From positions 26,310,527-26,374,526 of the forward strand of contig OX485808.1 in assembly GCA_950295325.1 (NCBI GenBank): a DNA stretch of 64,000 bases. Reading direction: 5' to 3'. The stretch is from Polytrichum commune (lineage: Eukaryota > Streptophyta > Polytrichopsida > Polytrichales > Polytrichaceae). Position numbers and translations under genes: made by a program. The notes below the pieces were generated by a model, which was given only the letters and a program-made list of their open reading frames with translations, searched no databases and was not told where the DNA came from. This document shows positions 24,641-36,600 of this stretch, piece by piece. Positions within the stretch are counted from its first letter, which is position 1; every line of letters begins with the position of its first letter.

Positions 24641-27190
24641 ATACCATCAGTCCCACAAAACATTGTTAGGGATATGAATAAAATTATGTAACCTAAGTGT
24701 TGAAATGATACTATTGGATCCAAGACGTCGATTTTCTACTTATTGGGAATGTTTTCCAAGCCTTGGGAAGCATTGCAAGAATATTTTTTGAACGATTTCA
24801 AGAATTAAAAAAAAAAATCAAACCAAATTTGGTGTGTCTAGAAAAAGTTAAAGTTAAGGCTTGGCACCAAGCCAATTCTTTTTTATATTTTGGATATTAT
24901 ATAAGGATGTTCAAAAAAGATTGCTAGAATTATTTCTAAAGAATGTTTGTAAAACGTTTTGAGATTTGGAACCAAATTTTTAGATGCCATTGTGTATGTT
25001 GTGAGTCTTTTGTCATGGCTTATCAATGCAAGTCTAAAGTGCACTTGAAAAGCCTCCAATTTGGAAAAACCTAGAATACGAATGCAAACCCAAACGAGGA
25101 TGGATATGGCCAGTGAATATTAGGACGACGACATGGATGCGATTTATATTTTTGAGGCAAATGGAGTTAAGGCTTAAGGTAGGAAAAACAAAAATGGTGA
25201 ATGACCACTACCGGTGCACTAGACTAGGGGTAGTATGATTCATGTGTGGAATCAAAATAGGTAATTGTAAAAGTGGTGGCTTGAAAAGGATGCAGTGATA
25301 GGTGGGATGTGGTGATTGGCTGGATAGGTGTTGTTTCACACTACTTGCGATCACTTTGGGTGCCATTGAGTTAACTGTTTTATGTGCATTTGTATGCATA
25401 GTAGGCTATTTTGATGCTCAAATTAGGGAGACTCTACTATAGAAGTAGGGGGTTTGACATACTTGCCTCTTTGGGAAAATGTATGTAATTATTTACATGG
25501 ATATAAAATCATGAACAACTTGCATTCCTCATCATTTCCTTTACTCTGGTTCGTTTTGCATTGGAAGAATCAAGATGCTCCCAATTCCACCAAGTTTTTT
25601 CTCAGAGTCATCTCTTAAAAGTATTGCACAAATTTCAAGCCACTCTTTCTATCCGAATTGTCTCATTTTCACAGTTTTTCATTTTTCTAGCTTAAGTGGC
25701 GGTAACTTGTGATTGATTACCCTCATAAGAGTTTTGACAACAATCATAGCCAAGTATTAGCATTTAGATGAGCACTTATGGGTTACTCTATAGATCGACT
25801 ATGTGTTCCATTTTAAACTAAACTGCTCCAAAAATTTGTAGCAATTTCCATATTCGTGAAGAAATATTCACATTCTCATTAGAATATGTTTCTCTTTACA
25901 AGAAAAATGATTCATTGCTATTACTCCTCCTAAACATATGCAAACTCTCTTATTCTATCATTTATAAATGCCTCAACCTTACATTTCATTATCCACTCCC
26001 AATACCTCCTCAAGTGGTGCTCCCACAATGGCTCTATCCCCACGGGTAGATCACTTAGTGCATTTTAAAAACGACGTGCGGCATAATATAGAGAGGATTA
26101 AAATCATTTGAAATAAAAATTATAAAGAAATTCCAAATAATGAAGGGGCCATTAAATGTAGACAATCTCATTATAAGTAAGTTAGATGGACATAAAACGT
26201 GGGCCATTATTTTTTTGTAAAATTAATATAGGGGCTGAAGATAAGGATCCTAGAAGGTATGTTTAGTATGGTAATGACCGCTATGGTATTTGTGTTGGCA
26301 CCTCCTATGTGTTTTCATCATAACAGTGTTTGCAATGATATTACTTTGCTATGGTCTCCTATGTGTTTTCTTCATAACTCTATTTGCAATGGTATTATTG
26401 TTTGCACCCTTCTTTGTTTCCATGCTTTCCCTCAACACTCGTCAATTGTGTTAGGAAGTAGATTAGCTTTTATTACTTAAAAGGAATATAGAGTACAAAA
26501 AATTACAGTCGTGATTACAGTGACTTGGACAATATAAGTAATGAAAGGGTGCAAACAAATGGGCCATTTTTGAAATTTAAGTAATTATAGGGAGGCTTTA
26601 ATTCAACCCTTAAAGGTAAATAACCCCAAAACAAAAAACCCCCAGCCGCATGTGGTGCACAAAAATGCCTTAGAGTGATCTACCCGTGACTATCCCAAGC
26701 TTGGGACAGAGCCAATAAACAAGATGCTACACATGCAAAACTATGGCCATTTGATGAATTGATAACTGGTTGAAAGTTGTTTTGTTGTAGAGTTTTGACA
26801 ATGATAGTTGAGAATGAAAATGTGTGACACAATCTATAAGTGTCATTATAGCTTATAAATATTAAATATTGGTTTGTGATCTTTCTAGCAAGTTTCCACC
26901 CCAATGCTTTATCGTAAGAATCGGAGTCACCTTAGAGTTTTAGATAGTTGTACCTAGTCTAATTTCTTTCATAGATTTCTAGTCATCTGAAGGTAATTTA
27001 GTTCCATCCACATCAATTTTCTACATTGATTATCCCAATTAGTTCATGTTACAATATTATTTGGAATTACGCAGTGCAATAACGTCTTACTCAGGAGCTC
27101 AATTTTTACTAACAAAAGTTCAATAGATGGTGCAGACATTGTAGAACATAAATGACTCTGTTTGGTAGAAGAGAAAATGAAAAGAGAAAA
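24641..27190. other. Gene-poor AT-rich region with dispersed repeat
   Basis: Contains the long copy of repeat family B (25120-25985) and a two-copy ~56-bp tandem near 26303-26400 sharing CTCCTATGTGTTTTC and TTTGCAATG. No gene is supported. Confidence 0.5.
25120..25985 (+). repeat. Dispersed repeat family B, long copy
   Basis: Homologous in order to 1505-1852, with extra sequence at about 25190-25690 between the first block and the TTGTGATTGATTACCCTCAT block. No coding potential. Boundaries are approximate. Confidence 0.6.
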
Positions 27191-27240
27191 AAAATTTGGA
27201 CCATTTCTCGATTTGTGCGTGTCATCCTTGCGCAGGGGCC

Positions 27241-27272
<32 letters not shown>

Positions 27273-27292
27273 TCAGATGTCTCCGAAGAGAC
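27191..27292 (-). ncRNA. U6: U6 spliceosomal snRNA
   Basis: The minus strand matches plant U6 over its whole ~102-nt length. It has the 5' stem-loop GTCTCTTCGGAGAC, then GATAAAATTGGAACGATACA, the ACAGAGA box, GATTAGCATGGCCCCTGCGC, AAGGATGACACGCACAAATC and GAGAAATGGTCC, ending in AAATTTT and a longer T run that serves as a Pol III terminator. U6 is the catalytic core RNA of the spliceosome and acts in the nucleus. Compared with the usual plant sequence from memory, the 5' stem shows C-to-T and G-to-A changes that keep the base pair, and CATCTG replaces CATCCG. Upstream TATA and USE-like motifs suggest a functional gene. It is transcribed away from the kinase gene to its right. Confidence 0.95.
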
Positions 27293-27311
27293 ACAAGGCA
27301 TGGAGACATTT

Positions 27312-27358
27312 CTATATATATTCTTACATTCCCAGTCCATTACAAAAGATATGGGTTA
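27312..27358 (-). promoter_or_regulatory. U6 Pol III promoter: TATA and USE-like element
   Basis: On the minus strand, TATATATA lies about 20-30 bases before the U6 start. AACCCATATC (27348-27357), a degenerate upstream sequence element, lies about 26 bases further up. This spacing is the one plants use for Pol III snRNA genes, so the gene looks complete. Confidence 0.65.
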
Positions 27359-27937
27359 TTTTCTCCTTGCATTTAGCATTCGTGCCCTTTGCTTCTCCTC
27401 CAAAGCCCTGGACTCCGTAGCAATTCTCCTACCAGGTAGAGTTGCAAAGATTCCAACCCACGGAAGGATCACCTACACACTATTTCACATGAGCTTCCAC
27501 GGAAACTCATGAGCATCAGCCCCAGACACCACAGAAGCAGCGGGGAACTGGGTCTGTCTGTACACCCGTGTCTGTACACTTATCATTGTCTGTCTGTGAG
27601 CAATTAGAAAGAATGTCCACTGGAATGCTCCTGTTTGTCTGTACTCCAACGAATGTTTCTGGTTTTTTTCTTGCACTTTAGTAACATTGGTGATGACTCA
27701 ACTCACGGTCCGAATGTTGATGTGTGCACAGTAGGTATCTTCTGCGGACTGGAGCTCCGGTGATGGATGATGTGCTTCATCGGTTCGGAGGAGGGTTCAT
27801 CTATGTGCGAGTGTAAAAAGTATAAAGCCAAGAATTGAGAAGCTCAGGAACGGAGCTTGAAGAGTGGCGTGTCAAAGAGTTTTGCAGAGTTTTGGTGGTG
27901 GTGGTGGCGATTCAAAGAGTTTTGAAGATTTTTGGTG

Positions 27938-30900
27938 ATGGTGGTGGTGGCGGCGGCGGCGATGGAGATGGATATGGTGACATTCACCGTCATTGTGGAC
28001 GACATTGTCTACCCCGATGGCCATACAGCCATGGCCTGCCTCGGTGGCGGAGGTAGTCTTTTTGGGCTCCTTTTGTTATGTATGTATGTATGTATGTACA
28101 TTTTTTTGTTAAATCGGTTGCGAAAGAATGCTCTCGTCTTCCGTTGAAGGTTAGGGGTCGCATCCGTGGGGTTTTTCAGACCAATTCTCGTGATTGAATG
28201 TTGTGGGTGGAGGGTATTTCGTGAAAGATGAGTTATGGTCTCTGTCCTGTTCAAATTTTGTGTTTCCCTTGTTTAGTTGAATGCAAAACCCACGGGCCGC
28301 TTCGACTGTTGCATTACATTCTTCAGTAGCCTACAGCAAATGGAGTTCAAATGGAGTTCTCACTTTTGCAACTGGATTATACCAAGCTGTTTTTCTCTCG
28401 GACTTTGTTTTCGTGGTACCATCTTTTGGCTCACGATTGCATGTAGGTTAATTTAATTTATTTTGTGTTGTTGTTGATGCAGGTCCCCAGACTGCATTTG
28501 GAGCTAATCTTTGGTTCTTGGATGGAGAGAGGTGAGCAAGAGTTCCTGATAAACGGATTTATTTTAGATGGATTAAGCTTAAATTGGCAGTAAGTCACCT
28601 TGAACACTATGTACGATGTCTTGAGCCCCATCATAGGCCTGTTGGACCTTTAACGGTTAAACAGTCAATGAGAATCTTCAATGTTATATCATTGAGAACT
28701 GGAAAAATGTACACAGGAACGAGGCACCGATACCCAAAAGCTTAAGAATGATTTTCGCTGGCTATGGTTGCCAGCAAGCTTACTTCAAAGAGTAATCAGA
28801 GACTTAAGTCCTTTACCTGGTTTGAGATTCGAAAGCTAATGGTGTCACATGTGCAATCCCCTAGTACACCTGAAGCATGATCCACCAATGAACGATTTAT
28901 GGTTTCTCATATTGACTAATGATGTAGCATTCTTAAGTGGTGTAGTAAGTGTTCTCCCTAGATAAGCATCTTGGAAAGTATGCACTTGGTGAGATTCTTC
29001 TTGGCAAGGTCTTGAAGTTGAATCTTGGTAGATGGAAGAAGGCTTTGTCCAAATGTCGTTAACAATGAGGTGTCTACTACTCAGAGCTTCCCACTTGACT
29101 AGCTTGGCATTCGTGCATGTAATCAGGACCTGGATTCTTTGAAATTTATTCTTGAAACTAGAAAGAAAGAAAACACCCTTACACATGCTTAAGAATGCTA
29201 TAGATACATTTCAGATACATCATCCCTCATTTGCTGCTGTTTGTGCCATCCCACAAATTAATGATTTTGGTGCTGAATTGCCGCAGGGTGGGCTTAGCGG
29301 CAGGGATAGGAGATGACCTCCCAGAATCATGTAGGGATTGGCTGAAGGGAATGGACATTGATACAGGAGGGCTTATCAAATGGCCATTTGCTACTTTCAG
29401 AGCCTGGCAGGTCAGGTCTGTTTGACACCCTTCTTCTGCTTGCATCTGTTTGTCACCACCTCAAATTTTTTCCCATATCTCAATTAAAAGGTTAACTACT
29501 TGTTTATTGCCCACATATCAACGACAAGGTTAATCATCATCATCCCAAACCTCTGTCCACATATTGACAAGGATGATTGTTGTCTGTAATAGTTTCAAAC
29601 ACTTCGATGTCTCTGATTTGTGCAGCAAGACAAGAATGTTTTTTTTGTTCGTTACATTTGAAGAATTTGGACATACCTATAGGATTGGTCTGACGAGGGT
29701 AGTAGATGACATACAGATGTTTTTTAGCTTCAGATACTCTATGTGTGGGAAAGATTAGGCATAAATTGATTAATTTTTGCCAAAAAGTGCCACATGTCAC
29801 CATATGATTGGGTGGGTTTTCTTTATGGATGACATGGAACTTAACTTAAGGCAGAGTGGCTCCCGATCAGATCTAAATGTATGGTAGTCTCTGGGACTTT
29901 GTTTGGAAACAACTGACTAGTGTATATTTGGGGGTGGGACATTCAGATACTGGAGGATGATGGTACCCGCAACCAGGTATGTGTAAGAAGTTTTTTCTTT
30001 GTCACCTTAACTAAGAATACTTTGATATGTAGTGAATAGGAGAATGGTTGATATTGTCTACCATGTATGCAAGTCACATTTCACTTCACAATTTCTGCCA
30101 CATTGGCTTGATTTCACCTTTTTTGATGTAATAGGTGTGGAGAATGCCAGTGAATGATGAGATTTGGGATATGCTGCGGCCAGAAATGAGTGTGCTACCA
30201 CTACCTTACCAGTAGAGCTCTGCCTTTGATCTCCATGGAACAATGCAACAAACATCATATATGTAGTTTTCATCCAGAAGAATGCGTTTGTGTGATTACT
30301 GTTGGTATCATGTTTTGTGCATAGGAACTCTATTGTTCATTTTCTCTCCAGGTGCCCAGCTCTGTTGGGCCACTTTACACTGTGGCCAAGGTCCTTGACC
30401 ACAAAATTGTGAGGCCCTTGAAACTCATCTGAAGGCCATCCTATGAAAGTTGAGATTGAATTTTGTGTGGCCATGGACTTTCAAGTGTAGCGTAAGACGT
30501 ACAACTGGACTCTCAACCAAATGCTATTTCGTGACTATTTTCTTCATGTGGGACCTTCTACACAAAAAGTTATAATGAACCAAGGGTCATGAGATTTTGA
30601 GGTGTCATTTTCTCCCGGTCTGGTGTTAGACCCGCCTCTCTGAGGGGAGCTTGACAAAAAATCTGGTAGGCCATGAAACATTATCCATTTCATGGCATGT
30701 AGGAATCCATGTAAGTTTGTTCATCTGATCAAACTTCCTTTGGCCCTTAGCCCCTCAAGCTCTAGTGTAAAGTGAAGCAGGTGATCTTGGTATTTTCACA
30801 AATAAGATATTTTAGATTTCAACGGTCACAGGCCCTCAGGCATGGTGTAAAGTGCCCCTTCGTTGTAACATACTGGCGTATATTCAATTCTTTAATTTCA

Positions 30901-33606
30901 CTAGTTGCACGTGCTTAGGAAACTTACAACGTCCTGTGGGTGGCTTACTGAAAATGGTGTGTGGAATAAATTGCAGGAGAGCAAAGACATATCATGCTGG
31001 GGTTCACCCAAGTGGACGTGATGTAGGATTCTTACGAGCACTGAGAAATTCAGGTGCAGAGGTGATCAGCGTTGAGGTCTACACCGCTGCCAGAGATATT
31101 GTCTCACACTCTGAGCTACAGTAATATTCTACTCCTCTGTTTTGTGCAACAAACAGTGCGTGTTCAAATAATTAAGTTCTGTCAGTATAATTACGTTGAT
31201 TATGGTAAATAGTGTGTACAGGTATATTATGTGACTTACCCTGGGAAAATAGTATGCAACTCTAGTTACACTTGCCAGGTAACCATGATATGTCCACCTC
31301 CTTCCCATAGGTTAGAAGTCTTTCAAATGTACTGTTTTCAAACCAATAGAAATGCTATAACCTACAATGTGGACCTCTGATGTTAAATATTGTGGGTTTT
31401 TGTAAACAGTGTGTGCCCACAATATTCTCTCCAATGTTTTTTAGTGTGGAAATAAGCTCAATAGTGTGGCGCACAATATGGGCCACATTCAGTTATGTCT
31501 ATTGGACTGCTATAAGGTTGTCACATGCTGAAATTCCTGACTGAATAACAGAAGAATTTGTGGGTCCTGTAAATGAACATCATGACCATGGAGGGTAATT
31601 GGTAGTTGTTTGTTTCCATTATTCTGCATATTTAATGAAAAGTCAGGAACCCTACTTCTCTGACAGCAATATTCCACATCATTGTGGATTTCCAATTTAG
31701 GGCTTTAATTTCTTCTTTGTAATATTCCACAAGATTCTATGTTGCCAGGATTAAGTTGACAAACAGTTGGTTTTCAGGGCCTTGGTTACATCTGGTCACA
31801 TATTCTCTCCAAATGAGGTTGAGGCCATCTCATTGGTTGGTCCTGGGCCACCTTTGGAATTAATTGATCGACTTGCTGAATTGGGTGCTGAGGTGAACTT
31901 TCAAACACCAGCAATCTGTGATGATCTATTGTGCATACGTACGATTTGACACAGTTGTGCATGCAATCTATAGGTTGTGTTTTAACCTCTTGAATGAGCT
32001 TAAAGGTGCCCCATACTAACTAGACAAATTCATCAACACCTTGCAGATTGTGGTTCTACGAAGGGCACATCTTGGCTGTATTGTGCACAGGCAAGTTACA
32101 CCAATATCATGAAATCAAGTACTGAGTTCCTCAAATACATAGGCTCAAAAGCTGTACAGTTGGTGCACTTTGAAAGCAGAGGCTTATCCTATTTCGCTAT
32201 TTCTCTGCACTGTGTTGCACTGTTTTCCCACAGTGCTTGTGCACTCTTAACTTACCACCCCAGTGATCGGCTGGCGCACTAAGCCACTTTACACTATAGC
32301 CAAGGTCTGTGACCATGGAGTTGTGAAGGCCCTTGAAACTCATGGCCCTACCATGAAAGTTGAGATTACAATTTATGCAGTCATTGGCCTTCAAGTGTGG
32401 TGTAAAAATAGATGTTGCAGGGGTCCCAACCAAATGCTATTTCACTCCCATCCTACTAATGTGGGCCGTTCTTCACAATAAGTTGTAAAAACACAAGGAT
32501 TGTGAGATGGTGAAGTCTCATGGTCTCCCAGGTTTGTGTTACACCCACAACTTTGAGATGGGCTTGACACAGAATCCGGCAGACAATGAAACATTATCCA
32601 TTGCATGCCCTGTAGGACTCCATGTAGACTCCATTCATCTGTTCAAATTTCCTTGGCCCCTTAGGCCGTCAAGCTGTAGTTTAAAGTGAAGTGGGATGGT
32701 CTCAGCATTTTCCCCCCATGAGAGATTTTTAGATTTCAATGGTCACTGCCCCCTCGAGCTCTAGTTTGAAGTGCCCCTCAAGTCATCACTTCTGAATTTG
32801 TTATCTCCTCTTGAGCTACTTCCAAAAAAAAAAAAACTGCTTGAAATTACACTGCAAATTCTAAACCTTAAGAATGTGACCGGGCATTGCAGGTCAGACA
32901 CTAAAGAGACGTGGGACGTGCCAGCATTCCACACACTGTTTGGTGACAGTAGGAAGACGGATAATGAGGATGCGAAAGAAATGCAAAGGGCTAGTCTCAG
33001 AGGGGTCCAAATTAAGGGTGTTGTTGACCCAACAGGTTGTGGCAACACATTCTGCGGTGGCTTTATTGCAGGCTGGTATAAGACCCGAAATCTCTTGACA
33101 GCAGCACTCTGGGGTAGCATTTCGGCCAGCTTTAGTAAGTTCCATCTGTTCCTGACGTGTGCTCTTCATGCTGTATTGCACTAGTTTGGGCTTGTGCCAT
33201 CCCGGCTTGTTGCACCCGTGGATACGATTTGATGTCTCAGGCCATCCCTGCACTATCTACTTAACTTGCTGCCATTGACAGTCAAATTGTTTTGGAGCTT
33301 TGGAATAGTGACTACGTCAATGCCCACATGCCGTCACTGTTCCAAAGTCATCCCCACACCGTGCACTCAACATGCCATCATCATAAGTCAATCCATTTGG
33401 AACTTTGGAGTGGTGACTTTGTCAATGGCCATGCACCCTCGCCATTCCAGATTGTTTAGTAGATTGTGTCAGTCCATCCTTTTGCTACTGGAGCAACATG
33501 ATGAAACTAGAGGGGCCAAGTTCGCTTTGTAAATTTGCTGCGCCTCATGCTTTAATTTCATGCACATGGTAGAATCCCTCTAGTGGAGCATTATGGAGAG
33601 AGATGA
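27938..33606 (+). CDS. pfkB-family (MAK32-like) carbohydrate kinase, ten exons
   Basis: Plus-strand exons: 27938-28052, 28483-28531, 29287-29410, 29947-29976, 30135-30211, 30977-31120, 31778-31892, 32047-32090, 32893-33134, and tentatively 33584-33606. Joined, they give 320 residues in one frame. The N-terminus has the ribokinase pattern VIVDDIVYPDG...LGGGGPQTAFGA. Central blocks are AAGIGDDLPESCRDWL, TYHAGVHPSGRDVGFLRAL and SGHIFSPNEVEA. The C-terminal anion-hole box is VDPTGCGNTFCGGFIAGW. The order and length fit PfkB kinases, specifically the branch resembling fungal MAK32. The substrate is unknown. The usual GAGD box reads GCGN here, so the catalytic Asp is Asn. Intron 8 uses GC-AG (AG/GCAAGT). 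MITEs occupy introns 5 and 8. The last exon (MEHYGER then stop) is weakly supported, and the true end may differ. Confidence 0.85.
29020..29215 (+). repeat. Dispersed repeat family G, copy in kinase intron 2
   Basis: Shares ordered blocks with 43870-44150 and 44260-44480: GGAAGAAGGCTTT, AACAATGAGGTGTC, AGAGCTTCCCACTTGACTA, CATGTAATCAGGA, TTATTCTTG and ACATGCTTAAGAATGCTAT. Related flanking text (TTTTGGCTCACGATTGCATG) occurs at about 28424 and 44460. No coding potential is seen. Confidence 0.65.
30367..30858 (-). mobile_element. Harbinger-like MITE in kinase intron 5
   Basis: A ~492-bp inverted member of the family, beginning GGGCCACTTTACACTGTGG and ending GGTGTAAAGTGCCCC. Internal blocks such as AACCAAATGCTATTTC and TGAAACATTATCCATTTCAT match the reverse complements of copies 1 and 2. 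It lies wholly within the intron between exons ending at 30211 and starting at 30977. The TAA duplications are not preserved. Confidence 0.75.
32283..32777 (-). mobile_element. Harbinger-like MITE in kinase intron 8
   Basis: A ~495-bp inverted member, beginning GCCACTTTACACTATAGCC just after TAA and ending AGTTTGAAGTGCCCC. It is closest to the intron 5 copy. It occupies most of the GC-AG intron 8 (32091-32892). Confidence 0.75.
33268..33462 (+). repeat. Two-copy ~105-bp tandem repeat
   Basis: The units share GTCAA-TTTGGAGCTTTGGA-TAGTGAC-GTCAATG (near 33281) and a second version near 33385 with AACTTTGGAGTGGTGAC, each followed by CATGC and GCCATTCCA/GTTCCA. It lies in the last intron of the kinase gene as modelled. 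Confidence 0.55.
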
Positions 33607-36600
33607 CTTTGTTGTTGCCACTGGTGAGAATTATGGTTTTTCTTCATCTTCAAGTTAGATTAAGTCTATATGTGATACTGAAATGGACATTACAAGAATG
33701 AGAGGGACATCTAAGAATAGTGCCTCCTTTCAAATGTGAACACCTTGAACAATTGTGGACAAGCTGGCCCGCACTTAACCTCTCCCAAGGGCAAGGCCCT
33801 AGGTTCCGACATGGTTGGTTGAAAAAATCTGGTCCATTTGGATACTCCCACTATGATTGGGTGGACCGTAGTCTAGGGTGCACCAATAAACAAGTGTAGG
33901 AAGGTCACCCATCTAACCAGCCTTGGAGGTCCCATGAGATCCATGTCAAGGTCTTACAAATTGCTACATTCATCAGACTTGATGTATTAATTATGTAGAG
34001 TTTTAGGGGTGTTTGAAAATTCTGGTATTGATCATGAACACTGCCTACAGTGTTGGAGTATGAAGGAGTACCACCGTCACCAATTGCTCAATGGCGAACC
34101 GAAGCTCAACTGCGGCTTGAACTTCTCCAACCATATACAAAACAGCTCATTCTGAATTAGTCCTTCCCCCTCTCTAATATCTTTTTTTTTTACCAAATCT
34201 CTTAAAAGTTATTCAAGCAATCGATCGCACAAATTGATCATTAGGTTTTCTTGATGACCTGACCAAAAAGCCATCTAGCACATTTTATTCAGGATAAAAA
34301 GACCATCTCGTCCATAGTCTAGACAGCTTGTGACAAGCGTTCGAGGAATGTAGAACCTCGAGTTACATTCACCAGAACTATATGGAGTTCAAAGCATTTA
34401 GAATGAAATGAAATTCAATGATATGCAGCCTAATTAACCAAATTGGATAACGTTGAGGATCAACATTTTGTCTCAACCAATGAGCTGTGTTTCTATTCTT
34501 GAGATACTATCACTTGTATTCCTTTTGAAGTACTTTGGAGCAAAAAAAGAGTACTTTACATGTGTTCTTCTATTATAAAATGCAGATTCTGATAAAGTGG
34601 TCAGCGTCCAAGGAGGTTTTTGGGTATAATTGGTCCAAATCCTAGTGTTTCCAAGTCCAACCAGTTACATGTTGGGATCTTCTGGTTTTTCTTTATTGAT
34701 TTGAGGCATATTCTTTATAATCCTCTTACATGATTAGGAATTTTCTTGAAGGGTTGAACTTCAACCGGTTATTTCTCAAACTCAACTGGTTCATTTGTAA
34801 CTAGCAGTTGGTTATCCCCATTTATTGAAAGTGATCACCTAGAGCTAAAAGTGGTAATATGTTGTGAGCACATTGATTGAGTCCAATCACATTGGACACG
34901 TGTCTTTTTTTTGGTGTCAATTCTATACTACAAGCCTTGTCATATACCACTCAAATATGGAATTTGATCAAAAGGGGGGGGGGGTGTGGGACAAACACAT
35001 CTCCAATGAGCTATGCTTGGATGGGGTGATAGTGATAGTTGTGGCCCCCACAGGCTAGGTTTGCCGGGCTTCTACTTCCTTACTCAAATACATGTATATA
35101 TACATCTCTCATTTTTTTCTCTTCTTTATTCCTCACTCTAGCAACCATTGAGCTCAGAGTTCCATTCTTCAACTCATTTATCCCATAACTTGATGTATCT
35201 GACAAACGAGAGCCAATTTTCTTGTATAATACTATAGGTGCGGTAGAAGCTCATTCACTATTGATTGTTCGGTCAATCAAACAAAATTTCCTAACCATCC
35301 CACAAGTAGAAGCGGCTACACAACTAGCGGTGGCTAGTACCTCTTCACCACTTACAAACCTTGGCTCCTATAATGTGAGGGTATTGGGACCTAGCCAAGG
35401 TTTTGGCAAAGAATAGGTAGTCACTTTGACACTGAAAATCAAGGGCACCCATGACTTGGCCTTAGGGACCTTGAACTGTGACCCGGGCGCATATGTAACG
35501 ATTGTAAGAGAAGCTTAACTATTGTGAACATAGATATCCCTATGCTACAAGGTATAATCTTGAAACATACTAGATGGCACATGCATGTACCGGAACTATG
35601 TCATGCATGACATGGACATGGACATGGACATACCATGCATGGTTGGGACATGGTGTCATGTTTCAATGGTTCTTTAAAACCCTTTGAAGCCAAACATCTT
35701 GTTATAGATTATCATCATCTCAAAATTCAACGCATTCATTATGAGGCAATGCAAGGCGACTTCTCAATGCCGGGCCCAATGTACAAAGAAATCTTGAATG
35801 GGTTGCAATCATTCAAAGTGGAGACAAGGAGTTAGGCATCTTTGGGTGCCATGGCGCAAAGAATCCAACATCAGGGCTCAGTTGTTTTTTGTACACCTTG
35901 TGGATCATTGCGTGTAAATGTGAATTGATCAATTGCAATACTCGACATGGGAATAAAAAATGGGCAGTTTAGAGCACGTGCCTCTTGCTTTCATCTTCAC
36001 AAAATTGTAAGTCCCACAAGTGAAGTTATTTCATAAGCAGGCTCATACGTGCTTGCTCATGTGAGCTAACCTTCCAAGCCTATTCTCGTAAATTTATATG
36101 TCTATATATAGGCCTACCTTCATATTTTCGAGTAGTTTGAAAATTATTCCAATACATGTCAAACACATTTTCAAGTTAGCCCATGAACATTATTTATTTT
36201 GCGAGCTACCCCCAAAAAATAAAATCATGCAATATTCCACTTAATAGAAATAAAAATTTGGGTTTGAATACACATCTTTAATGACATGGGATGGGAATAC
36301 AATATCAATAAAAAAATAGTGAATATATGAGTATGCAAACATTTAAATGCAAATAAGTTTTTTCATAAATTGATATGAGATTTAAAGCTCAAATTCAAGC
36401 ACATTTATATTGGGAGAATTTATCTTGAACTGGATGAGCAAAAATATCTATACATTTATAGCCACATTAGTGTGGGTGCAACACAGTCAAAGACACACAA
36501 CAATATATGGAGTTTTATGTTGGTGTTGTTATGACTTTCATGGCTAGGAATGAAACCCATGTGGCTAGGAAAAACATGCATTGTCCAAGATGGCTTGCCT

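Noticed and set aside
35222-35835. Two short frames as retrotransposon gag or pol pieces
   Set aside because: No protease, reverse transcriptase, integrase or zinc-knuckle motif and no LTRs found nearby.
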